Shown here in pieces: positions 28,584 through 37,567 of a stretch of DNA of 64,000 bases. Origin of the DNA: Crossiella sp. CA-258035. Lineage in GTDB: Bacteria; Actinomycetota; Actinomycetes; Mycobacteriales; Pseudonocardiaceae. Below the pieces are notes generated by a model, which was not told the origin of the DNA, ran no database searches, and saw only the letters and a program-made list of their open reading frames with translations. Each line of letters begins with the position of its first letter. The first letter of the stretch is position 1. Location of the stretch: assembly GCF_030064675.1 (NCBI RefSeq), contig NZ_CP116413.1, positions 5,054,001 to 5,118,000 on the forward strand, given 5' to 3'. A program made the translations under genes and the position numbers.

Positions 28584-29443
28584 CGCTCCCATTCGCCGAT
28601 GTGCTCGTGGTCGGTGCGGCGCAGCTGCCGGTAGCGACCCGCGGACATGCCGTACTCGCGTTTGAAGGCGTTGGCCAGGGCGAACTGGGTGCCGTAGCCG
28701 CAGCGCTGCGCGATGGTGGCCAGGGTGGCGTCGGTGGTGCGCAACAGGTGCGCGGCCGTGGTCAGCCGCCACCAGGTGAGGTAGCCCAGCGGCGGCTGGC
28801 CGACCAGCTGGCTGAACCGGCGGGCGAACGCGGCCCTGGACAACCCGGCCCGCGCGCCCAGCGTCTCCACCGTCCACGGCGCGGCCGGGTCCTGGTGGAT
28901 CGCCCGCAACGCCGAGCCCACCACCGGATCCCGCAGCGCGCCACCCCAGTCCCGGTCCGCGCCGTGCTCCTCCAGCCAGGCCCGCAGCAGGTAGACCAGC
29001 AGCACCTCCAGCAGCGCGGGCAGCACCGCGTCCCGCCCCGGCCGCACCTCGGCCAGCTCCGCGCCCAGCACCGAGACCACCCCGTGCAGGGCAGCCTGCC
29101 GCACCGGATCAGCGGCCTGCACCAGCAGGTCCGGCAGCTCGGCCAGCAGCGGGTGCACCCTGGCCTGCTCCAGCTGGAACGCCCCGCACAGCAGCCGCGC
29201 CGGCACCCCCGCGTCACTGAGGTCGTGCGCGGCCCCGCCGGGCAGCACCACCGCCTCCCCTGGTCCGAGCTCCACCGGCTCGCGACCGGGCAGCACCACG
29301 GCGATCGCGCCGGAGAGCACCACGTGCAGGCGGGCCCCGGCGAAGTCCGGGAAGTGCCGGGACCACGGCCCGGTGGCGTCGGTCAGCGCCGAGTAGGGCC
29401 GCCCGCTGCGCATGGCGGCGATCGCGTCGCTGAGCACATCCAT
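28574..29443 (-). CDS. AraC family transcriptional regulator (Cupin_6 type)
   Basis: 289 residues. The N-terminal cupin (MDVLSDAIAAMRSGRPYSAL; ARLHVVLSGAIAVVLPG) belongs to the Cupin_6 group, and the C-terminal 100 residues form two AraC helix-turn-helix motifs (LGARAGLSRAAFARRFSQLVG; IAQRCGYGTQFALANAFKREYG). Start at ATG 29443, preceded by GAGGTG. It is divergent from the MBL-fold hydrolase/esterase pair 93 bases away and is their likely activator. The effector is unknown. Confidence 0.9.
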   Translation of the reverse strand: MDVLSDAIAAMRSGRPYSALTDATGPWSRHFPDFAGARLHVVLSGAIAVVLPGREPVELGPGEAVVLPGGAAHDLSDAGVPARLLCGAFQLEQARVHPLLAELPDLLVQAADPVRQAALHGVVSVLGAELAEVRPGRDAVLPALLEVLLVYLLRAWLEEHGADRDWGGALRDPVVGSALRAIHQDPAAPWTVETLGARAGLSRAAFARRFSQLVGQPPLGYLTWWRLTTAAHLLRTTDATLATIAQRCGYGTQFALANAFKREYGMSAGRYRQLRRTDHEHIGEWERPG

Positions 29444-29523
29444 CGGCACCTCACCTCGGGAGATCAAGACGTAGACGTAAACGGCCGAGACGCTGAATCA
29501 TTCCCGGCCGCCCGGCGCCAACC

Positions 29524-29529
29524 TAACGT
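29524..29529 (+). promoter_or_regulatory. Leaderless-type -10 element for the MBL-fold gene
   Basis: TAACGT ends seven bases before GTG 29537, the spacing of a leaderless actinobacterial promoter. This is why I prefer 29537 to the in-frame GTG at 29528. Confidence 0.45.
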
Positions 29530-29536
29530 GACCGGC

Positions 29537-30397
29537 GTGGACACCATCACACTCGGCCAGGTCGAGATCACCAAGGTGCTGGAGTGGTCCGGCCCCTTCG
29601 CCCCCACCAGCGCCGTCTTCCCCACCCTGACCCGCGAACACTGGCAGGCCAACGAGTCCTGGCTCAGCCCGGACCACTGGGACCCGGCCACCGACATGGC
29701 CCTGGCCAGCACCCAGCCCTGGGTGCTGCGCAGCGAAGGCCGGATCATCCTGGTGGACACCGGCATCGGCGATGACAAGGAGCGGCAGATCCCGGTCTTC
29801 CACCGCCTGCGCACCGGTTTCCTGGACCGCCTCGCCGCCGCGGGCGTCCAGCCGGAGCAGGTCGACCTGGTGGTCAACACGCACGCGCACTCCGACCACG
29901 TCGGCTGGAACACCCGCCTGGCCGACGGCGAGTGGATCCCCACCTTCCCCAACGCCCGCTACCTGCTGCACACCGCCGACGCCACCCCCGGCCGAAGCGA
30001 CCCCCAGGTGCACCGCGACAGCATCGACCCCATCCGGCACGCCGGACAACTGTCCACATGGGACGGTCCAGCGCTGCGCATCGACGCGAACCTGACCCTG
30101 ACACCGGCTCCCGGCCACACCCCCGGTTCCGCGGTGCTGCGCCTGGTTTCCGGCACCGACCGCGCGCTGTTCATCGGCGACATCGCGCACAGCCCGCTGC
30201 AGCTCGTCGAACCCGACCACGAGCCCTGCCTCAGCGACGACGTGCCCGCCGCCATCGCCACCCGCCGCCGCCTGCTGGCCGAGGCCGCGGACACCGGCGC
30301 GCTGGTCATCCCGGCCCACTTCGGCGGCAGCGGCGCGGCCGAGGTCAAGCGGGACGGCAGCAAGTTCGCCATCACCGGCTGGGCGGCCTTCGAATGA
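29537..30397 (+). CDS. Metallo-beta-lactamase-fold hydrolase
   Basis: 286 residues, cytosolic, with the zinc motif THAHSDHVGW, then PGHTPGS and GDIAHSP, and a late PAHFG histidine. The layout resembles AHL-lactonase/AttM-like or arylsulfatase-like MBL proteins that open lactones or esters. Its stop overlaps the esterase start (AATGA), so the two are coupled. With the AraC regulator the pair probably degrades an ester or lactone; this is inference. Confidence 0.87.
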   Translation: MDTITLGQVEITKVLEWSGPFAPTSAVFPTLTREHWQANESWLSPDHWDPATDMALASTQPWVLRSEGRIILVDTGIGDDKERQIPVFHRLRTGFLDRLAAAGVQPEQVDLVVNTHAHSDHVGWNTRLADGEWIPTFPNARYLLHTADATPGRSDPQVHRDSIDPIRHAGQLSTWDGPALRIDANLTLTPAPGHTPGSAVLRLVSGTDRALFIGDIAHSPLQLVEPDHEPCLSDDVPAAIATRRRLLAEAADTGALVIPAHFGGSGAAEVKRDGSKFAITGWAAFE

Positions 30398-31671
30398 CCC
30401 GCACCGCACAGGGTTTCCTGGCCGGTGAGCAGCGTGCGGACGTGACCGTCTACCACACGGTGCCCTACGCCGCACCGGTCCACGACCTCGACACCCGTTT
30501 CACCGCCCCGACTCCTCCCCTGCCGTGGTCCGGCATCCGCGACGCCACCACCCCCGGCCCGACCGCCCCGGCCCCACCGCGCCCTTCCCTCGGACTCCTC
30601 GACCTCACCCCGCTCAACCCGCCGCCCATCCCCGGTTCCGACTACCGCACCCTCACCATCTGGGCCCCGCCGACCCCCGCGCCGCCGCGCCCGGTGCTGG
30701 TGTTCCTGCACGGCGGCGGCTTCCAGGTCGGCTCCGGCTCCGCCCCGCTCTACGACGGGACCGCCTTCGCCCGCGACGGCGTCCTGCTGGTCACCGTCAA
30801 CTACCGCCTCGGCGTCCCCGGCTGGCTGCACCTGCCCGGTGTCCCGGCCAACCGGGGCCTGCTGGACGTGATCGCCGCGCTGGAATGGTTGCGTGACAAC
30901 ATCTCCGCCTTCGGTGGCGATCCGCACAACATCACCGTGGCCGGGCAGTCCGCCGGCGCGGTCCTGGTCGCCGGGCTGCTCGCCGCGCCCCGCGCGCACG
31001 GGCTGTTCCACCGGGCGGTCAGCCAGAGCGGCAACCCCGCCGCCGTGCTCACCCCGGACCAGGCGCTACGGGTCACCGGCTCACTGGCCGCCGAACTCGG
31101 CCTCGCCCCCGCCGAGATCCCCGGCGTCCCGGACGCCGACCTGATCGCCGCGCTCGCCCGGCTGCCACTGCCGCCGGACGGGCCGCTGCGCGGGATCACC
31201 CCGTTCAGCCTGGTCCTGGACCCGGAAACGCTGCCACAGTCGCCGATCGAGGCCGAGCTGCCGCCGGTGGACCTGCTGATCGGGACCAACACCGACGAGG
31301 CCAACCTGTACCTGGTCCCCACCGGCCGCGAAGCCCCGTGGCTGACCACCGAGGCGCTTTTCGGCGGGGGCAGCCGCCGGTTGGCCGAGGCGCACGCCGC
31401 TCAGCAGCCCGGCCGCACCCACCGCTACGAGTTCGCCTGGCGCTCAGCGGCTTTTGACGGCGCGCTCGGTGCCTGTCACTGCGTGGAGCTGCCGTTCGTC
31501 TTCGGCCACACCGCGATCCCGGCCCTGCACGGCGAACACGGTCTGCTCGGCCCCACGCCACCCTCCGCCGAGCTGGTCAGCCGCACCCACGCGGCCTGGA
31601 GCAACTTCGCCGCCACCGGCGATCCGGGCTGGCGCGCCCCGAGCCAGCGCATCGACGAGCGCTGGGAGTGA
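30394..31671 (+). CDS. Type-B carboxylesterase
   Basis: 425 residues with the alpha/beta hydrolase features of the COesterase family: oxyanion-hole segment FLHGGGFQVGS, DNISAFGGDPHNITVAGQSAGA with the nucleophile serine in GQSAG, the NTDEANLYL acid region, and CHCVELPFVFG near the histidine. At 425 residues it is shorter than the usual 480-550. No signal peptide is present. It is coupled to the MBL-fold gene and followed by a strong terminator. Confidence 0.88.
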   Translation: MTRTAQGFLAGEQRADVTVYHTVPYAAPVHDLDTRFTAPTPPLPWSGIRDATTPGPTAPAPPRPSLGLLDLTPLNPPPIPGSDYRTLTIWAPPTPAPPRPVLVFLHGGGFQVGSGSAPLYDGTAFARDGVLLVTVNYRLGVPGWLHLPGVPANRGLLDVIAALEWLRDNISAFGGDPHNITVAGQSAGAVLVAGLLAAPRAHGLFHRAVSQSGNPAAVLTPDQALRVTGSLAAELGLAPAEIPGVPDADLIAALARLPLPPDGPLRGITPFSLVLDPETLPQSPIEAELPPVDLLIGTNTDEANLYLVPTGREAPWLTTEALFGGGSRRLAEAHAAQQPGRTHRYEFAWRSAAFDGALGACHCVELPFVFGHTAIPALHGEHGLLGPTPPSAELVSRTHAAWSNFAATGDPGWRAPSQRIDERWE

Positions 31672-31684
31672 GGCAACAGGCGGA

Positions 31685-31722
31685 CCATCCGATCGTCCCG
31701 CGCGCACGGGAAGATCGGATGG
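31685..31722 (+). terminator. Strong hairpin terminator of the esterase operon
   Basis: CCATCCGATC and GATCGGATGG make a perfect 10-bp stem, with a nested CCCG/CGGG pair in the loop, 13 bases after the esterase stop. Confidence 0.8.
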
Positions 31723-31828
31723 CCACCCGTTTCGGCCGCCGTGTCCCACCATGGATCGCGTCGGCAGGGGCACGGTACCAAGGGGTCCCGGACGATTGAC
31801 GCGTCTTCAGCCCTGCCTGAATGGCGAA

Positions 31829-31859
31829 ATGCCGCCACCCCGGGAACCAGGATGGCGGC
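31829..31859 (-). terminator. Hairpin terminator of the ALF-repeat gene
   Basis: TGCCGCCA and TGGCGGCA form a perfect 8-bp inverted repeat with a 15-base loop, about 20 bases past the stop codon of the leftward gene. No T-tract is visible. Confidence 0.6.
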
Positions 31860-31878
31860 ACTCATCGTGCGGCAGCGG

Positions 31879-34800
31879 TCAGGGCTGCATCTTCTTCAGC
31901 GACGCGAGCAGGTGGGTGAGCCGGTCGCGCATGGTGTCGCCGATCTTCATGCCACCACCCAGCGCGTGCTCGCAACCCCTGATCATCTTCTCCCGGTCCT
32001 TCGCCGAGCCCTTCAGGTGCCTGATCGCCTCGTCGATCTCTTTCTCGTTGGCGTACTTGCCGTTGGCCGAGATGGGCTTGCCGAACAGCTCGCCCTTGGC
32101 GTCGGCGTGGATCTCGATCTCGGTCCTGTTGTCGGCCATCTTGATGTGGATGCCCTTGGTCTGGGTGTCGCTGTGCGCCTGCTCCACGTGCCCGAAGGGC
32201 TGGCACTTCCGTTTGCCGGCCGCGGCGAACCCGGAGAACTCGGCAGGGGCCTCCCACTCGCACGCCTCGATCTCCGGCGTGCGCTCCTTGCGGGCGTTGG
32301 TCAGGACGTTCTTGACGCCCTCCAGGAACCGCCGGCCCTTCTCCTTGAGCGCGAAGAAGTTCGCCAGGCCGTCGATGACCTTGACGATCGCCTTGCCCAC
32401 CGCGGGCAGCTTGCCGACGGCCAGGAAGAACGAGCCGACGTCGACCAGGCTCCACAGGCAGGCGCCGAGGTCGCCGTCGCTGACGCACTTGACGATGTTG
32501 TCGATGCCCAGCAGCGTGATCAGGATTTCCGCGCCGTTCTCGGCCAGCCACTGCCCGAGGCCCTTGTTGGCATCGGACAGCGCCTTGCGGTACTCGTCGA
32601 CCATCTGCTGGCCGCCCTGCGCCCGCAGCGCCTCCTCATCCGCGGAGGTCAGCTCGCCGTCGGCCTGCCGCTCGGCGTCGATCTGCCGGGTGGTGGCCTC
32701 CTCGGCCCGCTGCTTCTCGGTGGCGATCTCCTGCGCCTCCTTGGCCGCGGCCGCCGCCTCCTGGGCCAGCGAGCCGGCCGCGATGGCGTCGGCACGCGCC
32801 TTGGCCGCGGCCTCCGCGGCGACCGCCGCGTAGTTGCGGGCCTGGGAAGCGCTGGCCTCGGCCTGGCTGGCCGACCTGGCCGCCGCCGCGGCGGCCCGCT
32901 GCGCGTCCTGGTCGGCCTGCTGCGCCTGGCGGGCGGACTCAGCGGCCTGGTCGGCCGAGCGCTGCGCCTTCTCCGCCTCCTGCTTGGCCTTGTCGGCGAA
33001 CTCCCTGGCCTTGGCCGCGGACTTCTGCGCCTCGGCCGCCCAGTGCCTGGCCTCATCGGCCGCCCCGCGCGCGGTGTGCGCGTAGGACTGGGCCTGCAAC
33101 GCCGCCTGCCGGGACTCCGCGGCGATCTTGTCCGCGTCCGCCAGGTAGGACTCGATCTTGGCGACGTGGCTGGCGGTGTCCGCGTCCCGCTGCCGCGCCT
33201 TGTACTGCTCGCTGGTGAGGAACTTGCGCCACAGCGAAGGCGGGCCGTTCAGCGCGGCCTGCGCGGCGGCCTTGACCTCCTTGCCGCCGTTGGTCATCGC
33301 CTGGGTGACCAGCACGTGGTCGTCGTCCTGGCGGGCCTTGTGCTGCCCGGTGGCCAGGAACGCGGTGCGGTCGGCCGGGGTGCCGCGCAGCGCCTTCTGC
33401 GCCGCGGCCTTCACCCCGGGACCACCGGCGTTCATGATCTGGGTGATGGCGACCTGGTCGTCCTCGTCCTTGCCCGCGTACCAGCGGTCCTGCAGGAACT
33501 CCTTGACCATGCCGGGCTTGGCGGTGAGCATGTCCCGCGCGGACCACCGCAGGCCCTCGTTGCCGGTGGTGTCGGCGATGTGCAGCACGCTGGCCCGGTC
33601 GTCCTCCTCGACCGCCTTGCTCACCCCGCCGCGGACGAAGTTGAGCACCTCGTACTTGTCGCCGACCAGCGCGTTCTCCGAGGCCGCCCGCACCCAGCCG
33701 CCACCGGTGGTGACCAGCCGCGCGGCCACCTTGCGGCCGTTGGCGACCGCGGTCTCCTCCGGCGTGGCCGGGTCCTGCGCCTGGGTGAGCAGCCGCTGCG
33801 CCTCGGTGTCGAGCTTCGCGGCCTCACCGGCGACCCAGGTGGTCTCGGTCTGCTTGTTGTCCTCGGCCAGCTTGGCCTCGACGGCCTCCTCGATCGCCTT
33901 GGCCTTCTGCGCGGCCAGGCGCTCGTCCTCGGCCGCCCGGCTGGTCGCGGCGATCGAGCGGGCCAGGTCGGTGAACCTGGTGGCGTCGTCGGCGTACAGC
34001 TTGGCCTTGTCCGCGGCGGCCTGCGCCCGGTTCGCCGCGCCTTCGGCGTCGTTGGCGTGCTTGACCGCCTCATCGGCCAGGCGCGCGGCGTTGTCGGCGT
34101 GGTTGGCGGCGTCGTTGGCCGCGTCCCTGGCCTGACCGGCGTAGCGGGCGGCGTCACCGGCGATCCGCTTGGCCTCCCCGGCGGCGCGCTTGGCCTCGGC
34201 GGCCTTGCGCTTGGCCTGCGCGCTGGCCTGCTTGGCCTGCGCGGAGCTGGCGCCGGCCTTGGCGGCCCAGTCACCGGCCTCACTGGAGGCGCCACCGGCC
34301 TCATCGGCGTGCACACCCGCGCTGGCGGCCGACTCGGCGGCCTTGCCCGCCGCGGTCGCCGCGATCGCGGCCTGGTCGGCGGCCTCGGCGGCCAGCCGAG
34401 CGCCCTTGGCCACATCACGCGCGGCCTTGGCGGCCTGGGTGGCCTGCTCGGTCTGGCTGCGGTCAGCGGAGGCGAGCGCGGCGGCGTTGCTGGCCCGCGC
34501 GGCCGCCTGTCCGGCCATGTTCGCCGCGTGCGCGGCCTGGCTCGCCGCACTGGCGGCGACCCTGGCGGCCTCGTTGGCCGCGGCGGCGGCGCGGATCGCG
34601 GTCTGCGCGGCCCGCGCGGCCCTGGTCGCGGCGTCCGCGGCCCGGCCTGCGGCGTCGGCGGCCCGGACCGAGGAGTCCTGGGCGGCCTTGGTCTCCTCGG
34701 CCGCCTTCAGCGCGGCCTCCTTGGCCAGCCGCGCGGCGGTGACCGCCTGCTCCGCGGCGACCTTGGCCGCCTCGGTCTGCTCCTTGGTGCGCTCACCGGC

Positions 34801-35517
34801 CAGGCGGGCCAAGTCGACCAGCTGGGAGATGTCCTGGACTTCCTGGTCCCGCGCGGCGGCGACCTCGTAGCCGTAGCGCAGGAAGTACTCGATGTCCTCG
34901 CGGCTGCCGTTGAGCGCGCGCTGCGCGGCCTTGCGCACCTCGGGCCCACCGATGGTCAGGATCTGGGTGACCCGCACCTGGTCGTCATCGGACTTGGCGT
35001 CGAAGAACCCGGCGAGCAGGAACCGCCGCCGGTCATCGGCCGTGCCCCGCAGAGCCTTCTGCGCGGCCGCCTTCACCCCGGGGCCGCCCTCGTCCATCGC
35101 CTGGGTGACCCGCACCTGCAGGTCGTCCTCGGCCGGCCGCCGCCAGCCATCCTCGACGAAGACCTTCTGCTCGGCCTGCGTGCCGAACAGCGCCCGCTGC
35201 GCCGCGGCCTTGACCGCGGGACCACCGGCGGCCATCAGCTGCGCGACGCGCACCTGGAGGTCGTCGGCCTCCGGCTTGGCCCGGCCACTGGCCAGGAACG
35301 TCCGGACGTCGTCATCGGTGCCCGACAGCGCGGCCGCGGCGGCGCGCTTGAGGCCAGGACCACCGGATTTCAGCAGCTGCAAGGTCTCCGCCCGCGCCGC
35401 ACCGGCCGGAACCTCCTCGGCGAGCGCGGCCGGAGCCGCCCCCACCAGGAGCGAGGTCACGACAAGCGCCGCGGTGACCGACCGTAGCGAGCGCAGCACA
35501 ATACTGCGTTTGCGCAC
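31879..35517 (-). CDS. Secreted ALF-repeat polymorphic-toxin-like protein with novel C-terminal domain
   Basis: 1212 residues from GTG 35517. Signal peptide to about 33. Residues about 45-215 hold four ALF repeats (GGPAVKAAAQRALFG, GGPGVKAAAQKALRGT, GGPEVRKAAQRALNG and a degenerate first copy). A long Ala-rich coiled coil follows, then a second ALF block (about 600-770), a second coiled coil, and a short hydrophobic pre-toxin-like region (LGIDNIVKCVSDGDLG, SFFLAVGKLPAVGKAIVK). The last 130 residues (HVEQAHSDTQTKGIHIKMAD, ending AIRHLKGSAKDREK...LLASLKKMQP) are compact and match no domain I know. Architecture says delivered toxin; the activity is unknown and no immunity gene is adjacent downstream. 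Confidence 0.75.
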   Translation of the reverse strand: MRKRSIVLRSLRSVTAALVVTSLLVGAAPAALAEEVPAGAARAETLQLLKSGGPGLKRAAAAALSGTDDDVRTFLASGRAKPEADDLQVRVAQLMAAGGPAVKAAAQRALFGTQAEQKVFVEDGWRRPAEDDLQVRVTQAMDEGGPGVKAAAQKALRGTADDRRRFLLAGFFDAKSDDDQVRVTQILTIGGPEVRKAAQRALNGSREDIEYFLRYGYEVAAARDQEVQDISQLVDLARLAGERTKEQTEAAKVAAEQAVTAARLAKEAALKAAEETKAAQDSSVRAADAAGRAADAATRAARAAQTAIRAAAAANEAARVAASAASQAAHAANMAGQAAARASNAAALASADRSQTEQATQAAKAARDVAKGARLAAEAADQAAIAATAAGKAAESAASAGVHADEAGGASSEAGDWAAKAGASSAQAKQASAQAKRKAAEAKRAAGEAKRIAGDAARYAGQARDAANDAANHADNAARLADEAVKHANDAEGAANRAQAAADKAKLYADDATRFTDLARSIAATSRAAEDERLAAQKAKAIEEAVEAKLAEDNKQTETTWVAGEAAKLDTEAQRLLTQAQDPATPEETAVANGRKVAARLVTTGGGWVRAASENALVGDKYEVLNFVRGGVSKAVEEDDRASVLHIADTTGNEGLRWSARDMLTAKPGMVKEFLQDRWYAGKDEDDQVAITQIMNAGGPGVKAAAQKALRGTPADRTAFLATGQHKARQDDDHVLVTQAMTNGGKEVKAAAQAALNGPPSLWRKFLTSEQYKARQRDADTASHVAKIESYLADADKIAAESRQAALQAQSYAHTARGAADEARHWAAEAQKSAAKAREFADKAKQEAEKAQRSADQAAESARQAQQADQDAQRAAAAAARSASQAEASASQARNYAAVAAEAAAKARADAIAAGSLAQEAAAAAKEAQEIATEKQRAEEATTRQIDAERQADGELTSADEEALRAQGGQQMVDEYRKALSDANKGLGQWLAENGAEILITLLGIDNIVKCVSDGDLGACLWSLVDVGSFFLAVGKLPAVGKAIVKVIDGLANFFALKEKGRRFLEGVKNVLTNARKERTPEIEACEWEAPAEFSGFAAAGKRKCQPFGHVEQAHSDTQTKGIHIKMADNRTEIEIHADAKGELFGKPISANGKYANEKEIDEAIRHLKGSAKDREKMIRGCEHALGGGMKIGDTMRDRLTHLLASLKKMQP

Positions 35518-35708
35518 AGTAAATCCCCCAGGACCGCGAGTCCCTGACGGACTCGACCAGGAAGAAATTTAACCACCGAATTTTTCAACACCGTGGTGAC
35601 GCTGCTCACATTATTTCCGGACCCGGGGTGCGAATGCCTACCTTTTCCTCGGACCATCCGGCATTCGGGTGCGCCGATCCAAACCATCTCGTCACTGGGG
35701 GCACAACC

Positions 35709-36179
35709 GTGCGCTTTTTGTCCCGACTCGGAGTTCTCGTCTTCGCGGGCAGCACCGCGCTGCTGGGTGCGGCCACCGCCGCCGTGGCCGAGGACAACCC
35801 GCCTCCACTGGAGGAGGAGTACGACTACCCGGGCGCCGACAAGATCTTCGCCGAGCGCGGCATCCGCCTGAAGAAGGGCGACGGCAACGTCACGCTGACG
35901 GACTGCGTCACCGGCGCTGACCTGCTGGAAGTCCGCGCCCGCAACCGCTCCCCGTTCTGCTTCAACGTGCGCGGCAACACCGGCTTCCTGACCATGGAGC
36001 TCACGGAGTCCTTCGTCGTCTTCAGCAACAGCACCCACACCACGGTCGCCAACTACACGGTCAAGGGCGTCCCCGGCTCGACCACCGTGGCACCGGGCGG
36101 TGCCGAGGGAATCGGCGAGGGCGAGGGCCCCGGCAAGTCGGCGACCCTGCTGGAAATCCGCGTCAAGCGCGGAAACTAA
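35709..36179 (+). CDS. Small secreted protein divergent from the ALF-repeat gene
   Basis: 156 residues. Signal peptide RFLSRLGVLVFAGSTALLGA then TAAVAEDN. The mature protein starts acidic (PPPLEEEYDYPG), has two cysteines (TDCVTGAD and PFCFNVRG) and ends with a glycine-rich linker and IRVKRGN. Not recognised. GTG 35709 is chosen as it begins the signal peptide; no ribosome site is obvious. It is divergent from the ALF-repeat gene over 190 bases; an immunity role would be unusual for a secreted protein but cannot be excluded. Confidence 0.7.
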   Translation: MRFLSRLGVLVFAGSTALLGAATAAVAEDNPPPLEEEYDYPGADKIFAERGIRLKKGDGNVTLTDCVTGADLLEVRARNRSPFCFNVRGNTGFLTMELTESFVVFSNSTHTTVANYTVKGVPGSTTVAPGGAEGIGEGEGPGKSATLLEIRVKRGN

Positions 36180-36198
36180 GGGCTGATTGGGTGTTTAT

Positions 36199-36242
36199 CG
36201 CGTGATCACCGCCATCCGTTACAGCGTGTCGGTGATCACGCG
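36199..36242 (+). terminator. 13-bp perfect hairpin after the small secreted protein gene
   Basis: CGCGTGATCACCG and CGGTGATCACGCG pair perfectly with an 18-base loop, 20 bases past the stop. Each arm itself contains the palindrome GTGATCAC. Confidence 0.75.
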
Positions 36243-36819
36243 TTCAGCCCAATCCTTTTGTCCAGTTCCGGCCTCACTGGAACGCACTTCCCGACCATTC
36301 GGCGCTATCCGCACCGGCTGTTGACCTACTCTTCCGGGCCACTGTTCCCCGCACCGCTCCCAATCACCACTCCGCCGGATCGCCACTCCGCCAGATCGCC
36401 GCCACCGGTGTCTCGCCACCGCCCGGCCATGTCATCGCTCCGGCACTCGGCCATCACCCTGTCGCCCGGCCACCGCTCCGGCACTCGGTCACCGCTCGGC
36501 CTGGCCCGGCCTCGACCCACCCGCCCCGGCAACCCGCCCCGGCAGGGTCCCGCCCTTCTAGCCTGGCCTCGTCCGCGCCCGGCTCTCCGCGCCCCGAAAT
36601 AGCGGAAGCCGCCCGGTCCGACTAGGCGGAGGGCGGCTTCCCGATGATGAACGGCGATCACGTCGGGCAGCGCGACTGGAGCAACGGCGCGCCCTCTCGG
36701 TCGACGCCTACGCCCGCGCAGCTTCCCGGTGCCGTTCATCGTGACGCTGTGGATTGAGTTGGTTCTGCTAACAGGGTGACGCATCGACCCGATTGCCGCA
36801 ACGGGTTTACCAACTTCAG
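36243..36819. other. Long gene-free region with repeats and a hairpin
   Basis: 577 bases in which I see no convincing gene; open frames here give Pro/Arg/Ser-rich nonsense. It contains a 15-base direct repeat CGCTCCGGCACTCGG (36436-36450 and 36474-36488) and several GCCGGNCAC-like fragments. The hairpin at 36604-36641 is listed separately. Confidence 0.5.
36604..36641. terminator. 11-bp perfect hairpin in the gene-free region
   Basis: GGAAGCCGCCC and GGGCGGCTTCC pair perfectly with a 16-base loop. It lies about 180 bases beyond the end of the leftward TetR gene, so it may be its distal terminator. Confidence 0.55.
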
Positions 36820-37440
36820 TTACACCAAGTAGGACTCCACCAGCTCCAGCATCGCGTCCAGCCCAGTCTCCAGCGCCACTGTGTCCCGCCGGATCTGGGT
36901 GAGCAGCAACCCGCCCTGCAACGCGGTGAGCACCGCGAGCCCCAGCCGATCCGGATCGGTCCCGGCCCGCAACTCCCCCCGGTCCCGCATCGCCCGCAAC
37001 CCCGCCGCGATCGCCTCGGCCCACCGCGCGAACCCCGCCGCGACCTCCACCCGCGCCGCGGTGTCCACGTCGGCCAACTCACTGCCCAGCGACCCGATCG
37101 GACACCCACCCGCGCAGTCCCGCGACCGCTGCAACTCCACCAGCGCGTCCCGCCACGCCCGCAGCCCGTCCATGCTGTCCAGCCGAGCGAAGAACGCCTG
37201 CTGCGCGGTCATGATCTGCTCGGTCTGGCGGGTGATCACGGCGCGCACCAGCGCGGGCTTGTCCCGGAAGTAGTGGTAGATCTGCGAGGTGCTGACCCCC
37301 GCCTCGGCCCGCACGTCCTCGGTGCTCGTCCCCGCCACCCCACGTTCGAACATCAACTGAGCCGCGGCAGCCACGATCCGCTCCCGGGTCGCCCGCCCCT
37401 TGGCCGTCAACCGCCCCCCGCCCCCACTCGCGTCACTCAC
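36820..37440 (-). CDS. TetR family transcriptional regulator
   Basis: 206 residues with an N-terminal TetR helix-turn-helix (RERIVAAAAQLMFERGVAGTSTEDVRAEAGVSTSQIYHYFRDK cut here as residues about 19-61) and a C-terminal ligand domain carrying CAGGCPIGSL, two cysteines that could sense oxidants or thiols. GTG 37440 has TAGGGT six bases upstream, a leaderless pattern. It is divergent from the peroxiredoxin-like gene and two inverted repeats lie between them, so it is very likely that gene's repressor. Confidence 0.92.
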   Translation of the reverse strand: MSDASGGGGRLTAKGRATRERIVAAAAQLMFERGVAGTSTEDVRAEAGVSTSQIYHYFRDKPALVRAVITRQTEQIMTAQQAFFARLDSMDGLRAWRDALVELQRSRDCAGGCPIGSLGSELADVDTAARVEVAAGFARWAEAIAAGLRAMRDRGELRAGTDPDRLGLAVLTALQGGLLLTQIRRDTVALETGLDAMLELVESYLV

Positions 37441-37472
37441 GCCTGCACCCTATCCCGCCCGAATCGGCAGTC

Positions 37473-37524
37473 TGGAGTTGACACTCCAAAAAATCCGGCT
37501 AGATTCTGGAGTATCCCCTCCAGA
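37473..37524 (+). promoter_or_regulatory. Promoter with two TetR operators
   Basis: A sigma-70-like promoter, TTGACA at 37478-37483, 16 bases, then TAGATT at 37500-37505. One palindrome, TGGAGT/ACTCCA at 37473-37488, covers the -35 box. A second, TCTGGAG/CTCCAGA at 37505-37524, starts in the -10 box and covers the expected transcription start. Both share the half-site TGGAG, so one dimeric repressor probably binds both. Confidence 0.75.
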
Positions 37525-37567
37525 CTGTCTGGATCACCAAACCCCTTGCCCCGAAAGGCAATCCCCC

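Noticed and set aside
31741-35487. Rightward 1248-residue open frame opposite the ALF-repeat gene
   Set aside because: Leu/Gly/Arg-rich low-complexity sequence arising from the antisense of Ala-rich coiled-coil codons; no start context or domain.
36258-36602. Rightward 114-residue open frame ending just before a hairpin
   Set aside because: Ser/Pro/Arg-rich with no ribosome site, motif or credible fold; the hairpin can serve the TetR gene instead.
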